A DNA stretch of 64,000 nucleotides from Winogradskyella aurantia (GTDB lineage: Bacteria; Bacteroidota; Bacteroidia; Flavobacteriales; Flavobacteriaceae). The notes beneath the pieces are model-generated. The model ran no database searches and was not told the origin of the DNA. It saw only the letters and a program-made list of their open reading frames with translations. Positions 44,659 through 53,020 of this stretch are shown piece after piece; position 1 is the first letter of the stretch, and every line of letters begins with the position of its first letter. The stretch spans positions 124,001 to 188,000 of the forward strand of contig NZ_NGJN01000006.1 of NCBI RefSeq assembly GCF_002266855.1, read 5' to 3'. The position numbers and the translations under genes were made by a program.

Positions 44659-44690
44659 TTGTAAGGATTTAGTCAAAAATCCTACTTTTG
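44659..44690 (+). promoter_or_regulatory. Bacteroidota-type promoter for trxB
   Basis: TTG (44659-44661) and TACTTTTG (44683-44690) are 21 bases apart. The ATG at 44711 would have a leader of about 13 bases. Confidence 0.6.
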
Positions 44691-44710
44691 TTTTAGATAA
44701 AACATATGAT

Positions 44711-45694
44711 ATGTCTGATACAATTGAAAAAGTAAAATGTTTAATTATTGGCTCGGGCCCTGCGGGATATACTGCTGCCATCTATGCCTCTAGGGCCAAC
44801 ATGGCTCCTGTATTGTACCAAGGAGAGCAGCCTGGAGGTCAACTGACCACAACTAATGATGTCGAGAATTTCCCAGGTTATCCAGATGGCATTACCGGTC
44901 CGGAAATGATGATACAATTACAAAAACAAGCTGAGCGGTTTGGTACTGATGTAAGACACGGTTGGATTACTAAAGTCGATTTCTCTGGAGATATTCATAA
45001 AGTATGGGTGAATGGTGAAAAAGAAATCCACGCTAGTACGATTATAATTTCTACCGGAGCTTCAGCCAAATATTTAGGATTACCTTCTGAGCAAAAATAT
45101 TTACAGCTGGGAGGTGGTGTATCCGCTTGTGCAGTGTGCGATGGGTTTTTCTATAGAAACCAAGAGGTAGTTATAGTTGGTGCTGGTGACTCCGCTTGTG
45201 AAGAAGCACACTACCTGTCTAAACTTTGTAAAAAAGTCACTATGCTTGTTAGACGCGATGAATTTAGAGCCTCTAAAATAATGGCCAATCGTGTTAAGAA
45301 TACTAAAAATATTGAAATTCTGTTCAATACAGAAACCGATGAAGTTTTAGGGGATGGTCAAGTAGTTACTGGCGTAAGAGTTTTCAATAATATTACTAAT
45401 AAGAAGTTTGAAATTCCTGCTACCGGTTTCTTTGTAGCCATCGGGCATAAACCTAATACAGATATTTTTAAGGATTATCTCGATTTAGATGAAACGGGGT
45501 ACATTATCAATGCTGTTCCGGGCACAAGCAAAACTAATGTTGAAGGTGTATTTGTTAGTGGCGACGCTGCAGATCATGTATATAGACAAGCTATAACTGC
45601 TGCAGGTACCGGATGTATGGCTGCATTGGACGCAGAACGCTATTTAGCAGCTAAAGAAGCCGATTTTGAAGTCTCTACACCAACTTATAATTGA
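44711..45694 (+). CDS. trxB: Thioredoxin-disulfide reductase
   Basis: TrxB is the NADPH flavoenzyme that keeps thioredoxin reduced in the cytoplasm. The 327-residue protein has the FAD motif GSGPAG (14-19), GGQLTTTNDVENFPGYP, the redox-active Cys140-Ala-Val-Cys143 followed by DGFFYRN, the NADPH motif GAGDSACEEA with downstream RRDEFRAS, and the C-terminal GVFVSGDAADHVYRQAITAAGTGCMAALDAERYL. The motifs and length are standard for the low-molecular-weight type. It is transcribed alone, with a promoter directly upstream and a strong hairpin at 45809-45850. Confidence 0.95.
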   Translation: MSDTIEKVKCLIIGSGPAGYTAAIYASRANMAPVLYQGEQPGGQLTTTNDVENFPGYPDGITGPEMMIQLQKQAERFGTDVRHGWITKVDFSGDIHKVWVNGEKEIHASTIIISTGASAKYLGLPSEQKYLQLGGGVSACAVCDGFFYRNQEVVIVGAGDSACEEAHYLSKLCKKVTMLVRRDEFRASKIMANRVKNTKNIEILFNTETDEVLGDGQVVTGVRVFNNITNKKFEIPATGFFVAIGHKPNTDIFKDYLDLDETGYIINAVPGTSKTNVEGVFVSGDAADHVYRQAITAAGTGCMAALDAERYLAAKEADFEVSTPTYN

Positions 45695-45808
45695 ACTTTG
45701 AAAAAGAAGTTGTCATACGTTAAGACTTCAATGAAGTTAAAAGAAGGACGGTACAAGAAACTTACAATTTATTCTTAGAAATAGCATTTAATACCTTATT
45801 TAATATTT

Positions 45809-45850
45809 AAAATAGACCAAATCCAGTGGATTTGGTCTATTTTATTTTTA
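45809..45850. terminator. Strong hairpin terminator after trxB
   Basis: A 16-bp perfect stem, AAAATAGACCAAATCC (45809-45824) with GGATTTGGTCTATTTT (45828-45843), has a 3-base loop and T-rich tail. It lies about 115 bases after the trxB stop in a 260-base gap that otherwise shows no gene. Confidence 0.85.
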
Positions 45851-45954
45851 TAGGGTTTTATTGCGAAAGATGCAGCAAAACATTATGATATGATAAAAGT
45901 CATAAAATTTGGTGTTATAAATTCAAATCTTTGTGCCAACATTAAAAAACCACA

Positions 45955-46548
45955 ATGATTAATTCAACTAAATTTTTGGCCCTAGTCTTAATTAGTATTT
46001 TTAGCAGCATCCTTTTTAGCCATGTTGCGTTTTCCCAGTCTTATAATTTAAACAATGATACTTCTTTATTAGAGGTTCATGGTACATCTTCCCTTCACGA
46101 TTGGCATGTAGATGCTGAAAAGCAAATGGGAAAGGCAGAAATATCGACTTCTAACGGTATGGATATTAAAACACTCAATTTTTCAGTGGCTTCAGAAAGC
46201 TTGAAGAGCGGAAAGGGTAGTATGGATAAGAATACCTATAAGGCCCTTAAAACAGATTCTTTTAAGACTATAGACTTTAGTCTTACAAGCGTTAAAAATG
46301 TGGAAAAAACATCTGAAAATTCATTCAAAATTAATGCTATTGGTAATATGACCATATGTGGCGTCACTAAGTCTATTCCTATAGACTTCAAAATTAAATC
46401 AGTGGGTAATCAATTATTGGTAGAAGGAGAGAAACCAATGCTTATGACTGATTATGGTATAGAACCTCCAAAGGCACTCTTTGGGACCATTAAGACAGGC
46501 GATGAGATTAATGTCGTCTTTAAAGCAGTATATGAAACCAAAAATTAA
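45955..46548 (+). CDS. YceI family periplasmic protein
   Basis: The 197-residue exported protein has a signal peptide of about 28 residues ending near AFSQ. The YceI lipocalin-like barrel follows: SLLEVHGTSSLHDWHVDAE, LNFSVASESLKSGKGSMDKNTYKAL, FKTIDFSLTSV, IGNMTICGVTKSIPIDFKI and the closing ALFGTIKTGDEINVVFKA. YceI proteins bind isoprenoid or amphiphilic ligands in a long hydrophobic cavity. It is followed 25 bases later by an outer-membrane barrel gene and, after a terminator, by a second YceI protein, so the three may act together. Confidence 0.9.
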   Translation: MINSTKFLALVLISIFSSILFSHVAFSQSYNLNNDTSLLEVHGTSSLHDWHVDAEKQMGKAEISTSNGMDIKTLNFSVASESLKSGKGSMDKNTYKALKTDSFKTIDFSLTSVKNVEKTSENSFKINAIGNMTICGVTKSIPIDFKIKSVGNQLLVEGEKPMLMTDYGIEPPKALFGTIKTGDEINVVFKAVYETKN

Positions 46549-46573
46549 AACAATAAACTAAAAACAATTTATC

Positions 46574-47845
46574 ATGAAATCAACTTTAAAACTAGTAAGC
46601 TTCGTAATTATATGTGCTATGGGGCTGAGCGCATTTGCTCAAAGTAAAAGTAAAAGAGATTTAGACAATTACAGACAACCAGACAAAAGAGGCATTAATG
46701 TGTTTGAAGCCCCAAAGGATTCTGTTACTTCGTTTGATGATATTTATGTAAGAATAGGAGGCCAGTCAACGATACAGTATCAAGATCTATCCCATGAAAA
46801 CTCTGGCGCAGTAGAATTAAAAGAAATAGGTGGGAACTTTAATCTTGCAACAGCAAATTTAGACATTGACGTGGCGCTGTTCAATGGAGTGAGAATGCAC
46901 TTAAGAACCTATTTATCTTCACGCCACCACCCAGAACCTTATGTAAAAGGGGGTTATATTCAAATTGATAGACTCGATTTTGTTAATGAAGGCTTCATGG
47001 AAAATTTCATGAAATATGCCACGTTGAAAATCGGTCATATGGAAAATAACTATGGTGATGCACATTTTAGACGTTCGGATAATGCACAGGCCCTTTATAA
47101 CCCATTTGTGGGGAATCTTATTATGGATGCCTTTACAACTGAGGTGGGTGCTGAATTATATTATCAGAGAAACGGATGGATTGGAATGGTAGGATTTACT
47201 AATGGTAAATTAAATCAGGACGTCGCTAATCCAGATACAGGTGGTGCTTCATTTTTGGCTAAATTAGGTTATGACAAACAGATTACTGATGATTTTAGAT
47301 TTAGACTTACAGGATCTCTTTATAATACAGGGGCTGTACGAAACTCGTATCTATATAACGCCGACCGTGCAGGGTCAAGATATTACTTAGTTCTTGAAGA
47401 TACTGAGGCAACAGCTAAAAACAATTTTAGATCAGGACGCTATAACCCAAGCCTTAGAAATAAGATAACTGCGATAATGTTTAATCCATTTGTAAAATAT
47501 AAAGGATTAGAGTTCTTTGGAACTTATGAAACTGCTACAGGACGCGCTAATAGTGAGCCAGACGACAGAACTGCAACACAATACGCGGGTGAATTGATTT
47601 ATCGCTTTGGTCAGGATGAAAAATTCTACGTCGGCGGTAGATATAACAAGGTAGATTCAGAAGATCCGAGTGGTGATGATATTGAAATAAGCAGATTTAA
47701 TGTGGCAGCCGGGTGGTTTTTAACAAAAAACATTCTAGCTAAACTCGAGTACGTCAGCCAAAAACACGACGGCTATAATTCTGCTAGTATTTTTAATGAT
47801 GGGCAATTTGATGGCCTAATGATTGAAACCGTAATTAGCTTCTAA
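46574..47845 (+). CDS. Outer membrane beta-barrel (porin-like) protein
   Basis: The 423-residue protein has a signal peptide ending AFAQ (residue 23), a periplasmic plug-like stretch (about 25-60) and then regular amphipathic strands: VRIGGQSTIQYQDLS, LNIDV-type repeats, LKIGHMENNYGDAHF, AELYYQRNGWIGMVGFTNGKL, and so on to a final strand ending in Phe (LMIETVISF), the outer-membrane insertion signal. The pattern recalls phosphate-selective-porin-like (OprO/P) proteins, but I cannot name a substrate. It sits between two YceI genes and is closed by a strong terminator at 47854-47890. Confidence 0.75.
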   Translation: MKSTLKLVSFVIICAMGLSAFAQSKSKRDLDNYRQPDKRGINVFEAPKDSVTSFDDIYVRIGGQSTIQYQDLSHENSGAVELKEIGGNFNLATANLDIDVALFNGVRMHLRTYLSSRHHPEPYVKGGYIQIDRLDFVNEGFMENFMKYATLKIGHMENNYGDAHFRRSDNAQALYNPFVGNLIMDAFTTEVGAELYYQRNGWIGMVGFTNGKLNQDVANPDTGGASFLAKLGYDKQITDDFRFRLTGSLYNTGAVRNSYLYNADRAGSRYYLVLEDTEATAKNNFRSGRYNPSLRNKITAIMFNPFVKYKGLEFFGTYETATGRANSEPDDRTATQYAGELIYRFGQDEKFYVGGRYNKVDSEDPSGDDIEISRFNVAAGWFLTKNILAKLEYVSQKHDGYNSASIFNDGQFDGLMIETVISF

Positions 47846-47853
47846 ATTTCAAG

Positions 47854-47890
47854 AAAAAGAAGGTCCCTTTAAAAGAGACCTTCTTTTTTT
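47854..47890 (+). terminator. Hairpin terminator after the barrel gene
   Basis: AAAAAGAAGGTC (47854-47865) pairs with GACCTTCTTTTT (47877-47888) and is followed by more T's. It separates the first YceI/barrel pair from the second YceI gene. Confidence 0.85.
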
Positions 47891-47903
47891 TATAACTTTA
47901 AGT

Positions 47904-48500
47904 ATGATTTACCTGTTCAGATATCTTTTAGTTGCCACACTAACTTTCGGTTTTGTTATGCCTCTATTGTATTCAAACGAGAAATCAATGAATGTCTCAG
48001 TATCACCTGCGAGTTCATTGATAATAAAGGGTGAGTCTAATGTAAATAAATTTCAATGTTCTTATGATGTTTTGCAGTTTTCAGATTCCATTGAAGTTAG
48101 CTTTATTTCTGACAAAGCCTATCTAAACTTTACAAATACCCAACTGCATCTAAAAAATTCTTTTTTTGATTGTGGTCATAAGGCAATTAATAGAGATTTC
48201 AACAAACTTTTAAAAACAGATGAGTTTCCTTCTATTAAAATAGAATTGATAAGTGCCCATAATCAACCCAATAACTTGAGTATAATGACAAAACTGAACA
48301 TAGTTATTAGTGGTATCTCAAAACGTTATGATATTCCTGTAGAAGTAGACAAGACCACGGATGGGGTTATGATATGTGGCAATTTACCAATAGATATCAA
48401 TGATTTTAATTTAAGCCCTCCAAAAAAATTACTAGGGATGATTAAGGTTTCTAATAAAATAGAAATTGATTTTAATTTAGCAGTTAAAACATCTGAATGA
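47904..48500 (+). CDS. YceI-like protein (diverged)
   Basis: The 198-residue exported protein has a hydrophobic signal (about 1-24) and a YceI-type barrel: SSLIIKGESNVNKFQC, CGHKAINRDFNKLLKTDEFPSIKIELI, KLNIVISGISKRYDIPVEV and LGMIKVSNKIEIDFNL. It is only distantly similar to the YceI protein at 45955. It has four cysteines, one near the strand where the other protein has none, and lacks the HDWH motif. The start follows the barrel-gene terminator by 14 bases, so either read-through or an unrecognised promoter drives it. A ligand-binding role is inferred. Confidence 0.78.
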   Translation: MIYLFRYLLVATLTFGFVMPLLYSNEKSMNVSVSPASSLIIKGESNVNKFQCSYDVLQFSDSIEVSFISDKAYLNFTNTQLHLKNSFFDCGHKAINRDFNKLLKTDEFPSIKIELISAHNQPNNLSIMTKLNIVISGISKRYDIPVEVDKTTDGVMICGNLPIDINDFNLSPPKKLLGMIKVSNKIEIDFNLAVKTSE

Positions 48501-48505
48501 AGTCC

Positions 48506-49342
48506 TTAGCGCTTCTTTTTCTGAAGTTTGGCAGAGTCCTCAAATTTGGTAATAGTTATTGTAGGACTGCCATAAAGATATACTTCGCTATCTCCTGAAA
48601 TTGCCAGGGAAATTGATTCCAAAGCAGAGATGATTAAATCACTGTTATCTTCTAAACTAGCATCAATGGTCTTAATATCAAACTTTTCACCGGTAAAGTT
48701 TGTGCTATTGTCCATTATAATTACTGAGGTATTGGCATTGCCTTCTATCACCGCATCTGAGCGCTGATATAAATTAAAATTAGCTGTTTTGCTTTTTATT
48801 AGCGCATCTAGTTTTGAATTATCATTCAATTCAATCCGAACGGAATCAGCGGTTAAATTTAATCGCGTTTTAGATTTTCCATAACTTTTATAGTCAAAGC
48901 TCTTCGCATTAATATTAAGGTAAGCTCTCGCATCATCTTTCGTTATTAAAGTAGTATTGCCAAGTTCCATGGAGGTTAAGGAGCGAATTTCACCTTCACC
49001 ATTTACTTCGATGTGATTTAGGGTAGCCGCATAATTAACGGTGATATTCAACTTCTTTTTCGATGTTATTTCCATAGTTTCAACAAAAGAAAGAACACCG
49101 TCAACTACATTGAATTGAATAACATCGTGAAGATTGTCATCTGCCTCTACTTCTACGGAGGATTTGCTGTTGTATACTATTTCAATAGAAAAATCACCAT
49201 TTACAATAATTTTTTTGAAATCGTCTATGAAAGTTTGCTTAATGGTAACATTTCTGTCACCTTTTATTTTTTCTGTAGATTGAGAAAAAATCAATGGTCC
49301 AAGCCCTAAAGCAAAAATTAAGATGAGTATTGTTTTCTTCAT
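48506..49342 (-). CDS. GIN-domain (DUF2807) exported protein
   Basis: The 278-residue protein from MKKTILILIFALG (four codons inside a longer possible start) has a signal peptide ending IFSQ and a GIN domain made of repeated short beta strands: FKKIIVNGDFSIEIVYNSKSSVEVEADDNLHD, VVDGVLSFVETM, INVNGEGEIRS and many later NxS/DxS-turn strands, ending in a basic tail. GIN-domain proteins form right-handed beta-helix-like structures in the envelope; function is not established. It follows another GIN gene on the same strand after 141 bases that contain a palindrome at 49372-49386. Confidence 0.75.
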   Translation of the reverse strand: MKKTILILIFALGLGPLIFSQSTEKIKGDRNVTIKQTFIDDFKKIIVNGDFSIEIVYNSKSSVEVEADDNLHDVIQFNVVDGVLSFVETMEITSKKKLNITVNYAATLNHIEVNGEGEIRSLTSMELGNTTLITKDDARAYLNINAKSFDYKSYGKSKTRLNLTADSVRIELNDNSKLDALIKSKTANFNLYQRSDAVIEGNANTSVIIMDNSTNFTGEKFDIKTIDASLEDNSDLIISALESISLAISGDSEVYLYGSPTITITKFEDSAKLQKKKR

Positions 49343-49371
49343 GTATATACACATTTAGCCCTGGATGGAAA

Positions 49372-49386
49372 CCTAATTTAATTAGG
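49372..49386. repeat. Palindrome CCTAAT-TTA-ATTAGG between the two GIN genes
   Basis: A 6-3-6 perfect inverted repeat lies 30 bases before the start of the downstream GIN gene. A minus-strand TATATTTG (49417-49410) lies further upstream, so the palindrome would fall near the start of transcription, where an operator could act. Confidence 0.4.
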
Positions 49387-49483
49387 CTAGTACCATTGAA
49401 GCTTTAAAACAAATATATACAAAAACCATCCCAAACTCCATATTGAATTTGAAATGGCTTAAAATTGATTGGTTTTTTTGGGG

Positions 49484-50206
49484 TTATTGTTGCCTAACGC
49501 TTCCTGATGAACTATCAGATGTATTGATGATTTCGGGATTTCCTGAATATTTTATATCTCCTCCACTGGTTGCTCTGGCAGTCAATTCTTTTGAAGTGTT
49601 GACCGTGATATCAGCACCACTTGTGGCTTTAACCTTAGAGGTTTTTGCTTTTAGACCAGATGCTTTGATATCGCTGCCACTGGTGGCTTCAGCTATTAAT
49701 AAGTCCGTTGAACCACTAAGGTTTATATCACTGCCGCTAGTAGCATGACAGTTCAATGTATTAGCCCTTACGTCTAATTTCATATCCGCACCGCTAGTTG
49801 AGTTGAGTTCTAAACTATTTACTGTAATAGTGTTTGTTGAGTAAACGTCACTGCCACTTGTAGCTTTTATTGCAGAAATCTTATCAATGTTTAATATTAT
49901 CTTCCTTGAAGCAGCACGTCTGATATTTTCGGAGGTATATATGCTTAAAACATTATTTTCAACCTCTGTCTTGATTAGTTCGTGTAGATTTTCATCAGCT
50001 TCAACAGTTAGTGAGACCTCACCACTTTGAGTGATATAAAGATTTAAGCCTTGGCTTATTTTTATAGATTCAAAATCGCTAGAAATATTTCGTTCCTCAG
50101 TAATAACATTTCTATTACCATCTATCCCAGAACCAAAATTTACATTACAAGATAGCATAAGGACTCCAATAATACCCGATATAATTAATTTTACTAATGT
50201 GTTCAT
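49484..50206 (-). CDS. GIN-domain lipoprotein with six TSG(S/A/G)D repeats
   Basis: The 240-residue lipoprotein has its lipid cysteine at residue 20 (LMLSC). The GIN head (about 35-110: FESIKISQGLNLYITQSG, LTVEADENLHELI) is followed by six copies of A/S-T-S-G-(S/A/G)-D at 115, 136, 155, 174, 194 and 212, spaced 18-21 residues apart. That spacing equals one turn of a beta-helix, so the motifs would stack as a polar ladder on one face. The protein ends in a Ser-rich tail. It is co-directional with the NTF2-like, PspC and PadR genes. Surface or periplasmic location is clear; function is unknown. Confidence 0.8.
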   Translation of the reverse strand: MNTLVKLIISGIIGVLMLSCNVNFGSGIDGNRNVITEERNISSDFESIKISQGLNLYITQSGEVSLTVEADENLHELIKTEVENNVLSIYTSENIRRAASRKIILNIDKISAIKATSGSDVYSTNTITVNSLELNSTSGADMKLDVRANTLNCHATSGSDINLSGSTDLLIAEATSGSDIKASGLKAKTSKVKATSGADITVNTSKELTARATSGGDIKYSGNPEIINTSDSSSGSVRQQ

Positions 50207-50233
50207 GATTTTCGTATTTTTATTGATGAATAA

Positions 50234-50758
50234 TTATTTTGTACTAATCGCTTTAGCGTTGTGGTTGTAGCTTATGACGCGTTTTAATTTCCATTGGCCA
50301 TTTTCAATGATCCATAAGTGTGAGAACAGGGCATAATTATCGCTTTCTTTGAAGGTCTTATCTTTTTCTGTTGAAAAGAAATGCATCCCGTTTTGAAGTG
50401 CGCCATAAAGTTGGCCATTATTGTATAATGGAAATACTTCAAGGCTTTTTTCTACTAAGAATCTATAGGTCGGCCTGGGATTGTTTTCTCTACAAATGCC
50501 ATTTCTCATAATTTCAACAAATTCTGCCTTTGAGTGGGACACCCCCGATTTGTCGTGATAAAACTCTAAATCATCGTACATTAAAGCAGCACTTTGTTCA
50601 ACCTTACATTTGTTAAAGCCAATTTGAAACAAAATACTATCCTGTGCCTTTAAGGCTTTAAAAAGTTCTGAATCTGCGCTCTCCTGTGCTGTGGCACTAC
50701 CGGAGACCATTTGGACTCCGATAACGCACAACAAAAGAATTTTGATGGATTTGTTCAT
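50234..50758 (-). CDS. NTF2-like (DUF4440) exported protein
   Basis: The 174-residue protein has a signal peptide ending TAQE (about 25) and a SnoaL/NTF2-like cone fold: ADSELFKALKAQDSILFQIGFNKC, AALMYDDLEFYHDKSGVSHSKAEF, YNNGQLYGALQNGMHFF and ALFSHLWIIENGQWKLKRVISYNH. The last two are the family's closing strands. Members range from enzymes to pure ligand-binding proteins. It lies 27 bases before the GIN lipoprotein gene on the same strand and 85 bases after the PspC gene. No catalytic role can be assigned. Confidence 0.82.
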   Translation of the reverse strand: MNKSIKILLLCVIGVQMVSGSATAQESADSELFKALKAQDSILFQIGFNKCKVEQSAALMYDDLEFYHDKSGVSHSKAEFVEIMRNGICRENNPRPTYRFLVEKSLEVFPLYNNGQLYGALQNGMHFFSTEKDKTFKESDNYALFSHLWIIENGQWKLKRVISYNHNAKAISTK

Positions 50759-50843
50759 TTTTTGATTGATGATTTCTATACAAAAGTGTCCTATAACAGG
50801 ATTAAATTAAATTATAATTTACTGAACTGTAGAATTATGTGAT

Positions 50844-52616
50844 TCAATCGTCATTTACCTCAATATTGACACCTTCTTTTTCATTTATCCTGATTCTAAC
50901 TTCCGGATCCTCTTCATTTATTATTCTAATTTCTGAGGTGTCTTCTTCGTCGTTTTTCATGCTGTTTATACAATCCAAACACTCCACATCATCCTCAACG
51001 ACCCTTAAATAGTGTTCTTCCATACCACTATCCAAAATATCATTATAATAACTACTGTTTTGGTGAAAACTGTGTGTATTATCATCTGCGTACAGAATTG
51101 TATTTTCTGGTAGATATAAAATTACCATGACTTGTTGCTCGCTAAATTTATTGTCCACACTAGTGGTTAAGAAGGCATCTAGCTTGAGCTCGTTATTTAC
51201 AATAGCATAACCATAGTTTATATTCTGAGCACGTTGCCTTGCGATGTCATAATTACTACCAGATGCCTCCTTCTCAATATTAATGGAGGCTAAGGAATCC
51301 TTGGTGGATCTAATGATAAGCCTTATATCGTTTGATAGAATAGTTCTTCCATCATCCTTGCCTAGGAATTGATAATTGTTACTGCTTCTGTAGTAATAAT
51401 TATTAAAACCGTCGTGACTTACCATTCTTAGCTTTAAAGTATCATTGGCTTTGATGTTTAGTTGTGATGTTTCAGTGATATTGGCGTCAAATGCATGCTC
51501 TGTGGCTTGTTTAATTCCGGTAATTATCAACCCAATGATGGCTATAAACCATAAACCAACCAAGGTAAATTTGGCAACATTACCAATGGATTTTAAGTTG
51601 TTTACCAAAATCTTCAATCCCAAGTAGAAAACGAAGAAAAACGGTATTCCGATAGCAAACAATAGCAACATGGACATTAACCACATAGGAATATTGGCTG
51701 CATTGGCTGCATCAATAAAGTTCATCGGTGGAAAATGAACGGCATCCGTTATACCAACGGTAAAGAAGGCTACTATTAGTGTCAATAATGTTCCTATACC
51801 CACTAGAATGAGTATAATACCAATAAATTTTGCTGCCACCTTAAGAAAGAACATCAGGATGTTACCAATGGTGTCAAAGAAGGTTTGGGAGCTTGACTTT
51901 AGTCTGTTTCCTTGTTTTTGAAAATCAACGTTTTTAACTGATTCAGAAATATTATCTGAGACCTGGTCAAACCCTTCCTTTAAACGATCGCCTTGTTTTT
52001 TTAGATCAACATTCCTGACCTTGTCTGAAACCGTATCAATGCCATCTTTAATTTTTTTTTCAATATTACTGATATTCACGGCATCACCAGTCATAGTTAA
52101 TTTTTCGGCAGTTGTTTTTGCTTCTGGCACCAAGGCCCAAAAAATGAGATAAATGAAGATGAATGTACCTCCAGACCCAATAGTCAGTAAAATCCAAAGT
52201 AATCTTACCCATAACACATCTATACTCAAATAATGGCCAAGCCCTGCGGAAACACCACCAATGTAAGAGTTGTCAGTATCTCTAAATAGTTTTTTAGTTG
52301 GTTTTGATTGATACTTGTATTTGGTTTGAGGCTCATCCTCAAAGATTTCGTCATCGACTAAGTAGTCTTCAGGTTGTCCCATGATGGAAATAACCTCATC
52401 GACTAGCTTGATACCTACAACTTGCTTTTGATTCTGTATACGCTCAGAAAATAATTCGGCAATACGTGCTTCAATATCAGCAATAATTTCCGAACGACCT
52501 TGGGAGTCTGTAAATGAACGTTTTATAGCCTCAAGATAGCGTGATAACTTAAGATATGCATCTTCATCTATATGGAAGAATACACCTGCTAAATTTATAT
52601 TGACTGTTTTATTCAT
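50844..52616 (-). CDS. PspC-domain membrane protein
   Basis: The 590-residue protein starts with a cytoplasmic region (about 1-105) holding ISIMGQPEDY, then the PspC domain (about 109-166: KLFRDTDNSYIGGVSAGLGHYLSID.. and WILLTIGSGG). A linker contains an imperfect duplication (196-217 and 219-243; VSD..VRNVD/VKNVD..KKQG/QKQG..RLK). Several membrane helices (about 255-380) and a beta-rich periplasmic domain (about 385-560) with a Cys-rich ECLDC and acidic tail complete it. PspC is a stress sensor in proteobacteria; this longer form is common in Bacteroidota with PadR. Its ATGA overlap with the PadR stop shows coupling. Confidence 0.88.
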   Translation of the reverse strand: MNKTVNINLAGVFFHIDEDAYLKLSRYLEAIKRSFTDSQGRSEIIADIEARIAELFSERIQNQKQVVGIKLVDEVISIMGQPEDYLVDDEIFEDEPQTKYKYQSKPTKKLFRDTDNSYIGGVSAGLGHYLSIDVLWVRLLWILLTIGSGGTFIFIYLIFWALVPEAKTTAEKLTMTGDAVNISNIEKKIKDGIDTVSDKVRNVDLKKQGDRLKEGFDQVSDNISESVKNVDFQKQGNRLKSSSQTFFDTIGNILMFFLKVAAKFIGIILILVGIGTLLTLIVAFFTVGITDAVHFPPMNFIDAANAANIPMWLMSMLLLFAIGIPFFFVFYLGLKILVNNLKSIGNVAKFTLVGLWFIAIIGLIITGIKQATEHAFDANITETSQLNIKANDTLKLRMVSHDGFNNYYYRSSNNYQFLGKDDGRTILSNDIRLIIRSTKDSLASINIEKEASGSNYDIARQRAQNINYGYAIVNNELKLDAFLTTSVDNKFSEQQVMVILYLPENTILYADDNTHSFHQNSSYYNDILDSGMEEHYLRVVEDDVECLDCINSMKNDEEDTSEIRIINEEDPEVRIRINEKEGVNIEVNDD

Positions 52617-52954
52617 TTTTTTGTTGTTTTTGTACTTGTTACTAGGTTAACGGCATTTTGTAATTCACTCCAAGTGGTGTTTAATTCCTTGAGAAACAGT
52701 TTTCCTGTTTCTGTGAGACCATAATATTTTCTTGGTGGTCCTGATGTGGATTCTTCCCAGCGATAATTGAGTAATCCAGCATTTTTTAGTCTTGTTAATA
52801 AAGGATATATGGTTCCTTCTACAACAAGCATCTTAGCGTCTTTTAAGGTGCCCAGAATCTCCGCGACATAGGCATCTTCATCTTTTAAGATAGATAAGAT
52901 GCAATATTCTAGAACGCCTTTACGCATTTGTGCTTTTGTGTTTTCTATTTTCAT
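52613..52954 (-). CDS. PadR family transcriptional regulator
   Basis: The 113-residue winged-helix protein has the family pattern: AQMRKGVLEYCILSILKDEDAYVAEILGTLKDAKMLVVEGTIYPLLTRLKNAGLLNYRWEESTSGPPRKYYGLTETGK, given here only as landmarks at about residues 8-85. It is the short PadR-s1 type with no large C-terminal domain. It overlaps the PspC start by four bases, so it is the first gene of the PspC/NTF2/GIN/GIN run and probably represses it, as PadR proteins often control their own operon. The inducing signal is unknown; envelope stress is a guess from the neighbours. Confidence 0.9.
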   Translation of the reverse strand: MKIENTKAQMRKGVLEYCILSILKDEDAYVAEILGTLKDAKMLVVEGTIYPLLTRLKNAGLLNYRWEESTSGPPRKYYGLTETGKLFLKELNTTWSELQNAVNLVTSTKTTKK

Positions 52955-53020
52955 ATCAGAAGCGTCTTTAATTGAATTAAACTGTTCATGTTTTGATTGT
53001 TTATGATGATGATTTTTTGG

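Noticed and set aside
49443..49748. Plus-strand frame with repeated PLVAL-like units opposite the GIN lipoprotein
   Set aside because: The repeats are only the antisense reading of the TSG(S/A/G)D codons; no independent gene features.
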